Origin: JBBROS01 sp965213855
Lineage (GTDB): Bacteria; Pseudomonadota; Alphaproteobacteria; Acetobacterales; Acetobacteraceae
Length of the DNA: 64,000 nucleotides
Reading direction: 5' to 3'
Assembly (NCBI GenBank): GCA_965213855.1
Contig: CBDCAA010000007.1
Location: forward strand, 992,001 to 1,056,000
Under the pieces are notes generated by a model. That model was not told the origin of the DNA. It searched no databases and was given only the letters and a program-made list of their open reading frames with translations. The position numbers and the translations under genes are program-made. Shown in pieces: positions 1 through 8,604 of this stretch. Positions within the stretch are counted from its first letter, which is position 1. Each line of letters starts with the position of its first letter.

Positions 1-119
1 CGCACTACACCGCCGTGCCGAAGCACCCGGAGGAGTTCGCCGAGTTCTGCGCGACGATGGTCCGGCGCTATGCGCCCGGCCGGGCGGACGCGATCACGCC
101 GATGCTGGCCCCCGCGTGA
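1..119 (+). CDS. C-terminal end of a truncated protein (left window edge)
   Basis: An open frame enters from the left edge (first full codon at base 3) and ends at TGA 117-119, giving the last 38 residues, HYTAVPKHPEEFAEFCATMV onward, ending in MLAPA. Base composition and frame agree with the downstream genes. The next gene starts one base after the stop, so this is probably the preceding member of the same operon. The tail is too short to assign to a family; a sugar-active enzyme or glycosyltransferase would fit the context, but that is only inference. Confidence 0.6.
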   Translation, partial: HYTAVPKHPEEFAEFCATMVRRYAPGRADAITPMLAPA

Positions 120-120
120 C

Positions 121-933
121 ATGCTCGACGCGCTCGCAGCCCGGACGACGGTGCGCGAGCGGGTCGCCCTCGTGGTCGCCCACCCCGACGACGAGACGAT
201 CGCGGCCGGCGCCAGCCTGCGCCTGCTGCCGGGCATGCTGCTGGTGCACGTGACCGACGGGGCGCCGCGCCGCCTGGACGACGCCGCACGGCTGGGCTTC
301 ACGACCGCCGCCGCCTACGCCGCCGCGCGCGAGGCGGAGCTGCAAGCCGCCCTGGCCGTCGCCGGCGTGGCGCCCGAACGCATCCGTCTCGGCGTGCCCG
401 ACCAGGAGGCCAGCCTGCACATGGCCGGGATCGCCGCCGACCTCGCTCGCGCACTGGCCGCGCACGGCATCCAGACGGTGCTTTCCCATGCCTATGAAGG
501 GGGCCACCCCGACCACGACGCGACCGCCCACGCGGTCCACGCGGCGGCCCGGCAGAGCCGCCTGCCCGTCGTCGAGTTCGCCGGCTACCACGCCCGCCCG
601 GAGGCGGGCGCTGCGGAAGGAGGCGCGTCGGCAGCGGGCGCGTCGGCAGCAGCCTGGACGGTGCAGCGCTTCCTGCCCGGCCCGCCAGAGACCCGCATCG
701 ACCTCGGCCCGGCAGAGACGGCGCAGAAGCAGGCGATGCTGGACTGTTTCGCCACCCAGGCCGCCATACTCTCGGCCTTCGCCGCCTCCGTCGAACGGTT
801 CCGCCCGGCGCCCGCCTACGACTTCGCCCGCCCCCCGCATGACGGCCCGCTCAACTACGAGACCTGGGGCTGGGAGATGACCGGCGTGCGCTGGCGTGCC
901 CTGGCAGCGGAGGCGCTCGCGTGCGCGAGTTGA
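121..933 (+). CDS. PIG-L/LmbE family N-acetylglucosaminyl deacetylase-like protein
   Basis: Zinc-dependent deacetylase family that removes acetyl groups from N-acetylglucosamine-type sugars on small molecules or lipid carriers. The 270-residue product has the family's metal site: AHPDDE at about residues 20-25 (His, Asp and Asp/Glu), and a second HPDHDATA motif near residue 127. I start it at ATG 121, one base after the upstream stop; a longer frame starting at 70 would only overlap that gene. It overlaps the glycosyltransferase downstream by 13 bases, and an acetyltransferase follows, so the three probably remodel a surface glycan or glycolipid. The exact substrate cannot be read from sequence. 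Confidence 0.88.
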   Translation: MLDALAARTTVRERVALVVAHPDDETIAAGASLRLLPGMLLVHVTDGAPRRLDDAARLGFTTAAAYAAAREAELQAALAVAGVAPERIRLGVPDQEASLHMAGIAADLARALAAHGIQTVLSHAYEGGHPDHDATAHAVHAAARQSRLPVVEFAGYHARPEAGAAEGGASAAGASAAAWTVQRFLPGPPETRIDLGPAETAQKQAMLDCFATQAAILSAFAASVERFRPAPAYDFARPPHDGPLNYETWGWEMTGVRWRALAAEALACAS

Positions 934-2012
934 CCCGCGCGCCCCCGGCCCGGCGCCTGACGGTGCTGAGCGTGGCCTATCCGCTGGCCCCGGTCGGCCC
1001 GGACGCGGTCGGCGGCTCGGAGCAGATCCTGACGGCTCTCGATGCCGCCCTGGTCGCGGCCGGGCACCGCTCCATCGTCGTCGCCTGCGCGGGCAGCGTG
1101 ACCTCGGGCGAGCTGGTCGCCTTTCCAGCGCCGCCGCTCGACCGCCCGATCACACCCGCGGACCATCGCGCCGGCCAGGACGCCATCGCCACCCGCATCG
1201 CCGAGGTCCTGGCGCGCGAGGCCGTGGACCTCGTCCACCTGCACGGCCTCGACTTCCATGCCTACCTGCCCGCGCCCGGCGTCCCCGTGCTGGCAACCGT
1301 GCACCTGCCGCCGGATTGGTATCCCCCCGGCACCCTCACCCCGACCCGCCCGGCCACTTGGCTGCACGGCGTCTCGGCCAGCCAGGCGGCGCGCATGCCT
1401 CTCTCGCCCGCACTCCTGCCGCCCATCCTGAACGGGGTCGCGGTGGAGAAGCTCGGCAAGCTGCACCCGAGGAAACGCGGCTACGCGTTGATGCTGGCCC
1501 GCGTGTGCCCCGAGAAGGGCATCCATCTCGCCCTCGAGGCGTCGCATGCGGCCCGCGTCTCGTGCCTGGTCGGGGGCGAGGTGTTTCCGTACCAGGCGCA
1601 CCGCGACTACTTCGAGCACGAGGTCGCGCCGCTGCTCGACCGCCGCCGCCGCTATCTGGGCCCGGCCGGGTTCGCGCAGAAGCGCCGGCTCCTGGCCGCC
1701 GCGCGCTGCCTCGTGATCCCGAGCCTGGTTGCGGAAACCAGTTCGCTCGTCGCGATGGAGGCGGCGAGCTGTGGCACGCCGGTGATCGCGTTCCGCAGCG
1801 GCGCACTGCCGGAGGTGGTCGAGGAGGGGCGAACCGGCTTCCTGGTCGACGACGCCGCCGGCATGGCCGCGGCGATCAAGCGGGCCGACATGATCGACCC
1901 GGAGACATGCCGCGACGTCGCGCGGCGCCGGTTCTCGCATAGGCGGATGGCGGCGGACTACCTGGCCCGTTACGCCGAGCTGGTGGGCAACGCGGATCGC
2001 GCCGCGGCGTGA
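921..2012 (+). CDS. Glycosyltransferase, GT4 family (GT-B fold)
   Basis: Probable retaining sugar transferase of 363 residues starting at GTG. The N-terminal half has the GT-B pattern with VGGSEQILTALDAAL (glycine-rich acceptor loop) near residue 30; the C-terminal half has SLVAETSSLVAMEAASCGTPVIAF, the E-x7-E type donor-binding segment of GT4 enzymes, near residues 270-295. The family uses NDP-sugars to extend glycolipids, polysaccharides or small glycosides. It is translationally coupled both to the PIG-L deacetylase (13-base overlap) and to the acetyltransferase (GTGA overlap). No membrane segment is evident, so it is likely cytoplasmic. Confidence 0.88.
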   Translation: MRELTRAPPARRLTVLSVAYPLAPVGPDAVGGSEQILTALDAALVAAGHRSIVVACAGSVTSGELVAFPAPPLDRPITPADHRAGQDAIATRIAEVLAREAVDLVHLHGLDFHAYLPAPGVPVLATVHLPPDWYPPGTLTPTRPATWLHGVSASQAARMPLSPALLPPILNGVAVEKLGKLHPRKRGYALMLARVCPEKGIHLALEASHAARVSCLVGGEVFPYQAHRDYFEHEVAPLLDRRRRYLGPAGFAQKRRLLAAARCLVIPSLVAETSSLVAMEAASCGTPVIAFRSGALPEVVEEGRTGFLVDDAAGMAAAIKRADMIDPETCRDVARRRFSHRRMAADYLARYAELVGNADRAAA

Positions 2013-3004
2013 CGGCGGCCGTGCTCGACGACGAGGCGGCGGTGCAGGCGCTGGCGCCTGACTGGGCCGCACTCTGGCTCGCCACCCCGTCCGCCACCCC
2101 GTTCCAGCATCCGGCCTGGCTGCTGCCCTGGTGGTCCGCCTTCGGCACCGGTGCGCCACGTGTCGTCACCTGGCGCGACACCGGCCGGCTGCGCGGCGTG
2201 CTGCCCGCCTACGTGCTGGAGGAGGAGGACGGCCCCAAGCTGCTGCCCATCGGTGCCGGCACGACGGACATGCTGGACGTGCTGGGGCACGGCGCCGGGC
2301 CGATGCTGTGTGCGCTGCTTGGCCGCGCGGCCGAGGACGGGATCGGCCGCGCCGACATGATCGATACGCCGCCCAGTTCGTCGCTGCCCGATGTGCCCGC
2401 ACCGCCGGGGTGGCATGCAGTATGGTCGCCGGGCGAGGCGTGCCCGGTGCTGGCGCTGGCCGACATCCCGGGCGCGATCCGGCGGAAGTTGCGCATGAAC
2501 CGGAACCGGGCCGACCGCGCCGGCGGCTGGACCGTCGAGGATGCCGGCCCGGGTGGGCTGGACACGCTGGTTGCGCTGCACCAGGCGCGCTGGACCGCAG
2601 CCGGGGAACCGGGCGTGCTCATGGACCAGGCCGTGCTGCGCTGCCTTCGCCTCGCCCTGCCCGCTCTCGACGAGGCAGGCCTGCTCCGCCTGCAAGTCCT
2701 GCGCGTCGGCGGCACGCCAGCCGCCGCCGTACTCGCGCTGCTAAGCCCCGGCCGCCTGTTCTTCTATCTCAGCGGCTACGACGCCGCCCAAGCCTTCGTC
2801 AGCCCCGGCAGCCTCCTGCTCGGCGCCATGCTGGATCAAGCCGCCGCCGAAGGCCGCACCGAAGCCCACCTCCTCCGCGGCCGCGAACCCTATAAATACG
2901 CCTGGGGCGCCCAGGACCGGATCAGCCTGAACGGCCGCTTCATGAACATCCGTGACCCGAGGAGCAATGAACGAAGTGGGCTCGAAGCCCACCGTCCGTC
3001 CTGA
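2009..3004 (+). CDS. GNAT-fold acetyltransferase, CelD/BcsL-like
   Basis: The 331-residue protein resembles the CelD/BcsL group of FemAB-like GNAT acyltransferases found in exopolysaccharide clusters: an N-terminal segment with FQHPAWLLPWWSAFG near residue 30, a central K-L-R-M-N-R-N-R basic segment near residue 160, and a C-terminal GNAT repeat with FYLSGYDA and the ending YKYAWGA around residue 295. The GTG start overlaps the preceding stop (GTGA). Likely role: acylating an amino-sugar freed by the PIG-L enzyme two genes upstream. That order of steps is inference from gene order. Confidence 0.75.
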   Translation: MTAAVLDDEAAVQALAPDWAALWLATPSATPFQHPAWLLPWWSAFGTGAPRVVTWRDTGRLRGVLPAYVLEEEDGPKLLPIGAGTTDMLDVLGHGAGPMLCALLGRAAEDGIGRADMIDTPPSSSLPDVPAPPGWHAVWSPGEACPVLALADIPGAIRRKLRMNRNRADRAGGWTVEDAGPGGLDTLVALHQARWTAAGEPGVLMDQAVLRCLRLALPALDEAGLLRLQVLRVGGTPAAAVLALLSPGRLFFYLSGYDAAQAFVSPGSLLLGAMLDQAAAEGRTEAHLLRGREPYKYAWGAQDRISLNGRFMNIRDPRSNERSGLEAHRPS

Positions 3005-3092
3005 TCGCGCCGCGTTGTTCACGCGCCACGAACCCGGTCCCCCCGCTTGTGTTGAGTCGCCGCCCGCGAGCGGGCCATAACGGGAGGACAGG

Positions 3093-3593
3093 ATGGACAT
3101 TGCGGTTCAGGGCGCGAGCGCCGACGTGAAGGCGATGCTGCTCGACGCGATCGTGGCGGTGCAGGCGGCGAGCGCATCAGGCCATGAGGCGGCGGCCAAG
3201 GTTGCGGACATGGCGAGCAACCCGGAGCTGAAACAGGCTCTGGAACAAGGATCGAAGTATGCCGAGACCTGGCGCGAGCGGCTCGGCCAGGCCGCGCAGG
3301 CGGCCGGCGGCGGCGGACAGGTCTCGACGGCGGGCAACCCGATTATCGACGCCATCCAGCAGGCCGGCGGCAAGATCATGCACAACGCGACCGATCCCGT
3401 CGCCCGGGACCTCGGCATCATCGCCAGCGGACAGCTCGCACTGCACTACTACATCGCGGCATTCGGGACGATGAGCGCGTATGCCAAGATGCTGGAATTG
3501 CCGGAGGTCGGGCAGTCGCTGCATGAGTGCCTCGAGGAGGCGAAGCGGGGCGACGAGCGCTACACGGAGCTGGCGGCCGCGATAGCCAGGTGA
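3093..3593 (+). CDS. DUF892 (YciF-like) ferritin-fold protein
   Basis: A 166-residue helical protein with the features of the DUF892/YciF stress family, which folds as a four-helix ferritin-like bundle: helices with HEAAAKVADMASNPELKQAL and a late GQLALHYYIAAFGTM helix, ending EEAKRGDERYTELA. Members are usually induced by general stress, but their biochemical role is uncertain. A strong ribosome site, GGGAGGA, lies 5-6 bases before ATG 3093. It stands alone, downstream of the glycan operon by 88 bases and convergent with the SDR gene. Confidence 0.72.
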   Translation: MDIAVQGASADVKAMLLDAIVAVQAASASGHEAAAKVADMASNPELKQALEQGSKYAETWRERLGQAAQAAGGGGQVSTAGNPIIDAIQQAGGKIMHNATDPVARDLGIIASGQLALHYYIAAFGTMSAYAKMLELPEVGQSLHECLEEAKRGDERYTELAAAIAR

Positions 3594-3695
3594 CGGTTCG
3601 CCAGGTGAGGGTTTGCAGGGCGGCCGCGATGGACCGCGACCCGCTCGTCCCAGTTTGCGCGATCCAGCACGCGCCAATCTGCGATGGCTGACCCG

Positions 3696-4454
3696 TCATG
3701 GCCCGCCGTTGATCGTCAGGATGGTCCCGTTGGTATAGGCGCTGCGCGGGCTGGCGAGGAAAGCGACCGCGTTGGCGATCTCGGCCGGGGTCGCCGGGCG
3801 GCCATAGGGCATGCCCTTGCACAGCTGCATCCAGCGGTCGGCGTCGCCCAGCTCCGCCGTCGCGCGGTGGCGCAGCAGCCGCTCCAGCCGCTCGGTCGCG
3901 ACCGGGCCGGGGTTGATGCCGACGGCGCGGACGCCATCCTTGTGCCCGCCGCGGCCAAGCGCCCGGGTAAAGGCCATCAGCGCCGCGTTACCGGCGCTCC
4001 CGGCGATGTAGCCGGGGTCGAACTGCTCGCCCGCGGCGCCGATCACGTTGACGACGACGCCCTGCCGGTCCCGCAGCATCGGGTAGAGCGCCTGGGTGAG
4101 CGCGATGAAGCCGAACACTTTCAGGTCCCAGGCTGCGCGCCAGGTGGCGTTGTCGACCGCGAGCAGCCCGCCGGGCGGGATGGCGCCGGCATTGTTGACC
4201 AGCAGGTCGACCGGCCCGGCTGCCGCGGCGATGCGGAGCACCTCCTCCTGCCGGGACAGGTCTGCCGCGATCACCGAGACGTTCACCTGACGACGCGCAC
4301 GCACGGCATGTGCGGCCTCCGCCAGGGTAGCCGGGTCACGCGCGACGAGCACGACGTCGCAGCCTTCTTCAGCCAGCAGCTCGGCGCTGGCCCGGCCGAT
4401 GCCCTTCGACCCGCCGGTGACGAGGGCGCGCTTGCCCTGTAGGCCGAGGTCCAT
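3696..4454 (-). CDS. SDR family oxidoreductase lacking the canonical catalytic lysine
   Basis: Rossmann-fold short-chain dehydrogenase of 252 residues: TGGSKGIG nucleotide loop near residue 13, NNAGAIPPGG near residue 86, PGPVATERL near residue 182, and a C-terminal TNGTILTINGGP. The active-site tyrosine is present (GYIAGSAGN) but the residue four further on, normally Lys, is Ser, as in a recognisable atypical SDR subgroup. I choose ATG 4454 because it overlaps the upstream DoxX stop (ATGA) and begins right before the nucleotide fold. Substrate unknown; coupling to DoxX suggests redox or stress metabolism. Confidence 0.85.
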   Translation of the reverse strand: MDLGLQGKRALVTGGSKGIGRASAELLAEEGCDVVLVARDPATLAEAAHAVRARRQVNVSVIAADLSRQEEVLRIAAAAGPVDLLVNNAGAIPPGGLLAVDNATWRAAWDLKVFGFIALTQALYPMLRDRQGVVVNVIGAAGEQFDPGYIAGSAGNAALMAFTRALGRGGHKDGVRAVGINPGPVATERLERLLRHRATAELGDADRWMQLCKGMPYGRPATPAEIANAVAFLASPRSAYTNGTILTINGGP

Positions 4455-4861
4455 CACGCCACCGCGTGGCGGGGAGGGCCGAACAGCAGCCGGTCGAGGC
4501 TGATGGCGCCGCCCCCGGCCGCGACGAAGGCGAGGAAGCCGCCCGCCATGCTCAAGTTCTTCTCGAACTGGATCATGTTGCCGGCGACGGAAAAGTTCGC
4601 ATGCCCGATCATCGCGGTCGCGACGCACCACAGCGCGAGAAGCAGCGCGACCACCCTGGTCTGAAACCCGAGCAGGAACAGGAGGCCGCCCCCGAGTTCG
4701 ATGGCGACCACGGCATAATAGACGAGCTCCGGGCTCGGCACCCCCTGGTTGCCAAGGTAGGCCACGGTGCCCGCCATCGCGGACGCCTTGCCGTACCCGC
4801 CGAGGATGAAGATGGCGCTGGCGAGGATGCGGCCGACGAGAAGGGCGGGGCTGTGGTTCAT
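4454..4861 (-). CDS. DoxX family inner-membrane protein
   Basis: Small four-helix membrane protein of 135 residues. It has the DoxX pattern: an N-terminal LLVGRILASAIFILGGYGK helix, a loop that selects G-V-P-S-P, the ELGGGLLFLLGFQTR helix, and a final helix before a basic tail. DoxX relatives sit in the inner membrane and are linked to quinone, thiol or oxidative-stress chemistry, but no activity can be assigned here. ATG 4861 is preceded by GGGAG at modest spacing; an in-frame start upstream (5008) would run through a palindromic repeat and is rejected. Its stop overlaps the SDR start. Confidence 0.85.
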   Translation of the reverse strand: MNHSPALLVGRILASAIFILGGYGKASAMAGTVAYLGNQGVPSPELVYYAVVAIELGGGLLFLLGFQTRVVALLLALWCVATAMIGHANFSVAGNMIQFEKNLSMAGGFLAFVAAGGGAISLDRLLFGPPRHAVA

Positions 4862-4927
4862 GATGGCTCCGAAGATCTCCCTGAGGTTTACGCCGGCACG
4901 ACCGAATCTGAATGGAACCGATTCATT

Positions 4928-5030
4928 CTCCCCTGCCTGTACGGAGGGGCCGGGGGTGGGTCGAGCCGTCAGCACGCACCCTGCGCGTGCTGGACGAACC
5001 CACCTCAACCCCTTCCTGACCCAGGGAGGG
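4928..5030 (-). repeat. Family B palindromic repeat
   Basis: Two imperfectly complementary arms of about 45 bases, separated by a short spacer near 4977-4985, could form one long hairpin. The complement contains GGTGGGTTCGTCC, the same core as the copy near 63.5 kb, which lies in the opposite orientation. It fills most of the 258-base gap between the GATase gene and doxX and holds no credible gene. Confidence 0.75.
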
Positions 5031-5119
5031 CTTTCGACGCTGGAAGCTCGACGGTCGGTTCTGTTTAGGCGAAGGCCAATGTGACGCGCCCTTCTTTGTG
5101 TTCGGCGGCGCGGCGCCGG

Positions 5120-5860
5120 TCAAGCCCGCTCGCCGTGCAGCCCCGCCGCGAACCTGCGGCATGCGTCGCCGAACGCGCGGAACAGCGCCATGCTGTCGGG
5201 GTTTTCGGCAAACGCCCATTCGGGATGCCACTGCACGCCGAACGCGAACGCCGCGCCATCGACGCACACGCCCTCGATGGTGCCGTCCGCCGCCGTCGCC
5301 TCGATCGCCAGGCCGGGCGCCAATCGGTCGATCGCCTGCCCGTGCACCGAGTTGACCACCGTGCGCGGCTTGCCCAGCAGCGTCGCCAAGCGGCCTTCGA
5401 GCGCGATCTCGTGGCGTGGCTGGTAGTGCTCGCCCGGCGTCGGGCCCAAACCGCGATGGTCCTCGCGTCCGTCCAGCAAGTGGACGCGCTGATGCAGGGA
5501 TCCGCCGAGGGCGACGTTCAGCTCCTGGATGCCGCGGCAGATCGCCAGCACCGGCATGCCCCGGCGCAGCGCTTCGCGCACCAGCGGCAGCGCGGTCGCG
5601 TCGCGTTGCGGGTCATGCGCGTCCGGCGTCTCGTCCTGATCGGTGTCGTATTGGTGCGGCTCGACGTTGCTGGGGCTGCCGGGCAGCAACAGCCCGTCAA
5701 GACGGTCGAGGATCGGCAACGCCGCAGCGCCGATCGGCGGAATCATGACCGGGACGGCTCCTGCGCCGCCCATGAGCGCTGCGCCGTAGCGGGCGGGAGT
5801 CGCGTGCTGGATGTGGTTGCCCAGGATGCGGGTGCAGGCGGGCAAGCCGACGAGGATCAT
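5120..5860 (-). CDS. Class I glutamine amidotransferase-like hydrolase (peptidase C26, PuuD type)
   Basis: A 246-residue hydrolase of the gamma-glutamyl-gamma-aminobutyrate hydrolase group. The nucleophile elbow is VLAICRGIQELN (Cys near residue 110), with the His/Glu pair in FGVQWHPEW near residue 220; an LLLPGSPSNVEP oxyanion loop lies near residue 68. PuuD enzymes release glutamate from gamma-glutamylated amines in putrescine breakdown; the exact substrate here is not shown. Start ATG 5860 overlaps the stop of the efflux pump gene (ATGA), so the two are co-translated. No other puu gene is in the window. Confidence 0.87.
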   Translation of the reverse strand: MILVGLPACTRILGNHIQHATPARYGAALMGGAGAVPVMIPPIGAAALPILDRLDGLLLPGSPSNVEPHQYDTDQDETPDAHDPQRDATALPLVREALRRGMPVLAICRGIQELNVALGGSLHQRVHLLDGREDHRGLGPTPGEHYQPRHEIALEGRLATLLGKPRTVVNSVHGQAIDRLAPGLAIEATAADGTIEGVCVDGAAFAFGVQWHPEWAFAENPDSMALFRAFGDACRRFAAGLHGERA

Positions 5861-7050
5861 AGGTTCGTCTCCGGAGCGATCTTGGCCGGGCGCAGGCGGT
5901 CGGCCGCGAAAGCGCCGAGGCCGCCCGCCAGCACCATGGCTGCCATCGGCCGCGGCGTGCCGTCCGTCAAGGCGCCGACCATCACGCCGGAGCAGGCGGC
6001 CAGCGCGAACTGGATCGTGCCCATCAGCGCCGACGCGGTGCCGGCCTGCATCGCGTGGCGGGACAGCGCGCCGACGGCCGCGTTGGGCATCACGAACCCC
6101 ATGCTGCCCATCGCGAGCATGATCGGCCCGACCACCGCAGCCGGGCGGTTCACCCCGGCGAACGAGACTGCGACCAGCACGCTCGCGGCCGCCACCAAAA
6201 CCATCAGCGCCGCCCGCAGCACGGCCGGGATGCCGAAGCGCTGCACGACGCGTGGATTGAATTGGCTGGCGGCGATGTACATCGCCGCGCTCAGGCCGAA
6301 CAGCATGCCGTACTGCGCCGGCGAGAAGCCGAAATGCTCGATGAACACCGGCGAGGAGCCGCCGATATAGGCGAACATGCCGAACATGCCGAAGCCGCCC
6401 GTAAGCGCATAGCCCAGGAACACGCGGTCCCTCACGACGCCGGCAAAGCGGCTGAGCGTGCCCGCCAGGCTCAGCCGCGTGCGATGGGACGGGCGCAGCG
6501 TGTCCGGCAGGGCGCCCCAGACCAGGGCGCAGCAGATCGCGCCATAGGCCGTCGTGATCCAGAAGATGACGTGCCAGGGCGCGAAGCCGAGGACGAGGCC
6601 GCCAAGCGTGGGCGCGAGGATCGGCGCCGCGCCCATCACCAGCATCAGCCGCGACATCAGCCGCGCGGCCGCGTGCCCATCGGCCAGGTCGCGCACCATG
6701 GCGCGCGGGATGACCATGCTGGCCGACCCGCCGAACGCCGCCAGGAACCGGAACGCCGAGAGCGTCCAGATGTCGGGCGCCAGCGCACAGCCGGCGCTGG
6801 CGAGGGTATAGATGACGGTACCGACCACCAGCGGCCCGCGCCGCCCGTACCGGTCCGCGAGCGATCCCTGCGTTACCTGGCCGATCGCCAGCCCGGCGAA
6901 CCACGTCGCCAGCGTGATCTGCGCCGTCCCGGGCTGCCCACCCAGCGACGCTTCGATGGCGGGGAAGGCCGGGAGATACATGTCGGTCGAGAGCGGGCCG
7001 ACGGCGGTCAGGAAGCCGAGCAGCACCGGCAGCCAAAAGGGATAGGCCAT
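5857..7050 (-). CDS. MFS transporter, Bcr/CflA-like drug efflux
   Basis: About 12 membrane helices in 397 residues. Signature features are the Bcr/CflA N-terminus (GFLTAVGPLSTDMYLPAFP, near residue 10), the loop-2 motif GSLADRYGRRGPL near residue 67, and the antiporter-type motif C region near residue 130. The family exports drugs and some metabolites using the proton gradient. ATG 7050 was chosen because it directly precedes the first helix; the frame extends 17 codons further without support. It leads a two-gene unit with the GATase hydrolase. A perfect inverted repeat lies about 30-50 bases upstream. Confidence 0.88.
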   Translation of the reverse strand: MAYPFWLPVLLGFLTAVGPLSTDMYLPAFPAIEASLGGQPGTAQITLATWFAGLAIGQVTQGSLADRYGRRGPLVVGTVIYTLASAGCALAPDIWTLSAFRFLAAFGGSASMVIPRAMVRDLADGHAAARLMSRLMLVMGAAPILAPTLGGLVLGFAPWHVIFWITTAYGAICCALVWGALPDTLRPSHRTRLSLAGTLSRFAGVVRDRVFLGYALTGGFGMFGMFAYIGGSSPVFIEHFGFSPAQYGMLFGLSAAMYIAASQFNPRVVQRFGIPAVLRAALMVLVAAASVLVAVSFAGVNRPAAVVGPIMLAMGSMGFVMPNAAVGALSRHAMQAGTASALMGTIQFALAACSGVMVGALTDGTPRPMAAMVLAGGLGAFAADRLRPAKIAPETNL

Positions 7051-7080
7051 CGACGCAGTGTGGCAGAGTTGTGCGGTGCA

Positions 7081-7099
7081 GCACACCCGCAGGGTGTGC
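7081..7099. promoter_or_regulatory. Perfect 8-bp inverted repeat between genes
   Basis: GCACACCC-GCA-GGGTGTGC, two perfect 8-base arms around a 3-base spacer, 31-49 bases upstream of the efflux pump start and 30 bases beyond the stop of the neighbouring membrane protein. It could be a repressor operator for the pump or part of a terminator for the upstream gene; no T-run follows, which favours the operator reading slightly. Confidence 0.35.
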
Positions 7100-7128
7100 A
7101 TGGGCCCCCCGCGCGGGTGCGGGCCGCG

Positions 7129-7716
7129 TCAGGCATCCATCGTCAACGGGGCCAGCAGCCGGACCTCATACATGCCGTGCAGGTCGACCATGGCCGGCAT
7201 GACGATGATGACCGTGCTCCGTCCGACGTAGCTGCGAACCACGAAGCCCGCCCGCCCGCCCGCGACCGCCTCGAACCGCTCGCGGACCGAGGTGCGCCGG
7301 GTGCCGTTGAAGATCGTGAGGGTGCGAGAGCCGGGCCGGACGGGAACCAGGAAGCCGGTGCCGGGCCGAAGCTGCCCCAGGCGGACGTCGTCGACGAACA
7401 CCTCGAGCCGGTAGCGGCTCCCCCAGCTCCGGCGCAACGCGACGCTCAACAAGGCGCGGTCGGGCGGCGGCGGCGAGGCGAGCAGCCGCTTGGTTTCTTC
7501 GGTGCCGATCCAGACCAGCGGCACGTCGGGCGGAAAGCCCCGGCGCAGCCACACCGGCGTCGCCCCGGCCGCAAGCCCGAGCACCGCCGCCCACGGCGCT
7601 TGGCCGCGCCAGTCCCACCCCGGCGTGCCCAGCCCCAACGCGAGCACGGCGCCGCCCACGAAGAGCGCGGCGAAGATCGACAGGGCAGCGGTGTCGTGGC
7701 GTTTGAACGGCATCAT
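7129..7716 (-). CDS. Hypothetical membrane-anchored protein
   Basis: I do not recognise this 195-residue protein. Two hydrophobic segments near the N-terminus (SIFAALFVGGAVLALGLG and a segment around WAAVLGLAAGATPVW) probably anchor it in the inner membrane. The rest is a soluble, beta-rich region with regular spacing of hydrophobics: residues about 90-185, including RYRLEVFVDDVRLGQL. Three consecutive start codons (GTG 7719, ATG 7716, ATG 7713) are possible. It stands between the efflux operon and the tRNA gene, with no informative partner. Confidence 0.65.
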   Translation of the reverse strand: MMPFKRHDTAALSIFAALFVGGAVLALGLGTPGWDWRGQAPWAAVLGLAAGATPVWLRRGFPPDVPLVWIGTEETKRLLASPPPPDRALLSVALRRSWGSRYRLEVFVDDVRLGQLRPGTGFLVPVRPGSRTLTIFNGTRRTSVRERFEAVAGGRAGFVVRSYVGRSTVIIVMPAMVDLHGMYEVRLLAPLTMDA

Positions 7717-7795
7717 CACCGCCTGAACGCCGCCCCCGACGCCGGGTTGACCCTGCGCGCAGAACCCCCCTATAGGGCAAGCAAGAACGCCCGGC

Positions 7796-7870
<75 letters not shown>

Positions 7871-8058
7871 GTTTTCTGCGGCCGCAGCCCGGGCGCGAGT
7901 GCGGATGGCAGAAGGCGGATAGTCGAGGGTTCCGGCACCGGGGCGGACCCGTGGGCCGGCATGGTCTTGGTCCGCTGATCGTGATGCGGGCGGATCGTGA
8001 TGTCCTTCGCGACGTCGCTGAGGACCTGGCCTGAACACCCGCCAGCAATGGAACGCCA

Positions 8059-8604
8059 ATGCAAGCCGTCGACCCGACCGCGACCCGCTACGACCGCGCC
8101 ACGATGGTCTTCCACTGGGCGATCGCCCTTTTGGTCGTCGCGCAGTGGCTGGGCGCACAGACGATCGACTGGTTTCCGCGCGGCGCTTTGCGGACCGATG
8201 CGCGCTCGATGCACATCACCGGCGGCGCGCTGGTCGCGCTGCTCCTGGCCGGGCGCATCATCTGGCGCGCGACGCAAGGCCGGCGCCTGCCGCTGGCCGA
8301 CCACGGCGCGCTGAACATCGTCGCGAAAGCCACCCACTGGGTGCTCTATCTGCTGCTGATCGCCATGGTGGCGCTCGGCCTGTTCCTGACGTGGGTGCGC
8401 GGCGACAATCTCTTCAATCTGTTCACCCTGCCGAAATTCGGCCCCGACCCCGGCCGCGCTTTGGAAAACCAGGTCCAGGACTGGCACGCCACGGTCGGCT
8501 ATCTCATCCTCGCCCTCGCCGGCCTCCACGCCAGCGCCGCCCTGGTCCACCGCTACGTCTGGCACGACCGCGTCCTCGCCCGCATGCTGCCCGGCGCGCG
8601 CTAA
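8059..8604 (+). CDS. Cytochrome b561 (bacterial YceJ-type)
   Basis: Di-heme b-type cytochrome of 181 residues with four membrane helices. Candidate heme-ligand histidines sit at the right places: FHWAIALL in helix 1, MHITGGAL near residue 53, THWVLYLLL near residue 93, and WHATVGYL / LHASAALVHR in helices 3-4. The family passes electrons between quinol and periplasmic acceptors, and some members act on superoxide; the partner here is unknown. It is convergent with hutU, the two stop codons overlapping by 4 bases. Confidence 0.9.
   Translation: MQAVDPTATRYDRATMVFHWAIALLVVAQWLGAQTIDWFPRGALRTDARSMHITGGALVALLLAGRIIWRATQGRRLPLADHGALNIVAKATHWVLYLLLIAMVALGLFLTWVRGDNLFNLFTLPKFGPDPGRALENQVQDWHATVGYLILALAGLHASAALVHRYVWHDRVLARMLPGAR

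Noticed and set aside
5120..7084. 654-codon frame that would fuse the GATase hydrolase to a long N-terminal part
   Set aside because: The upstream part is an out-of-frame reading of the MFS gene; ATG 5860 with the ATGA overlap explains the gene fully.
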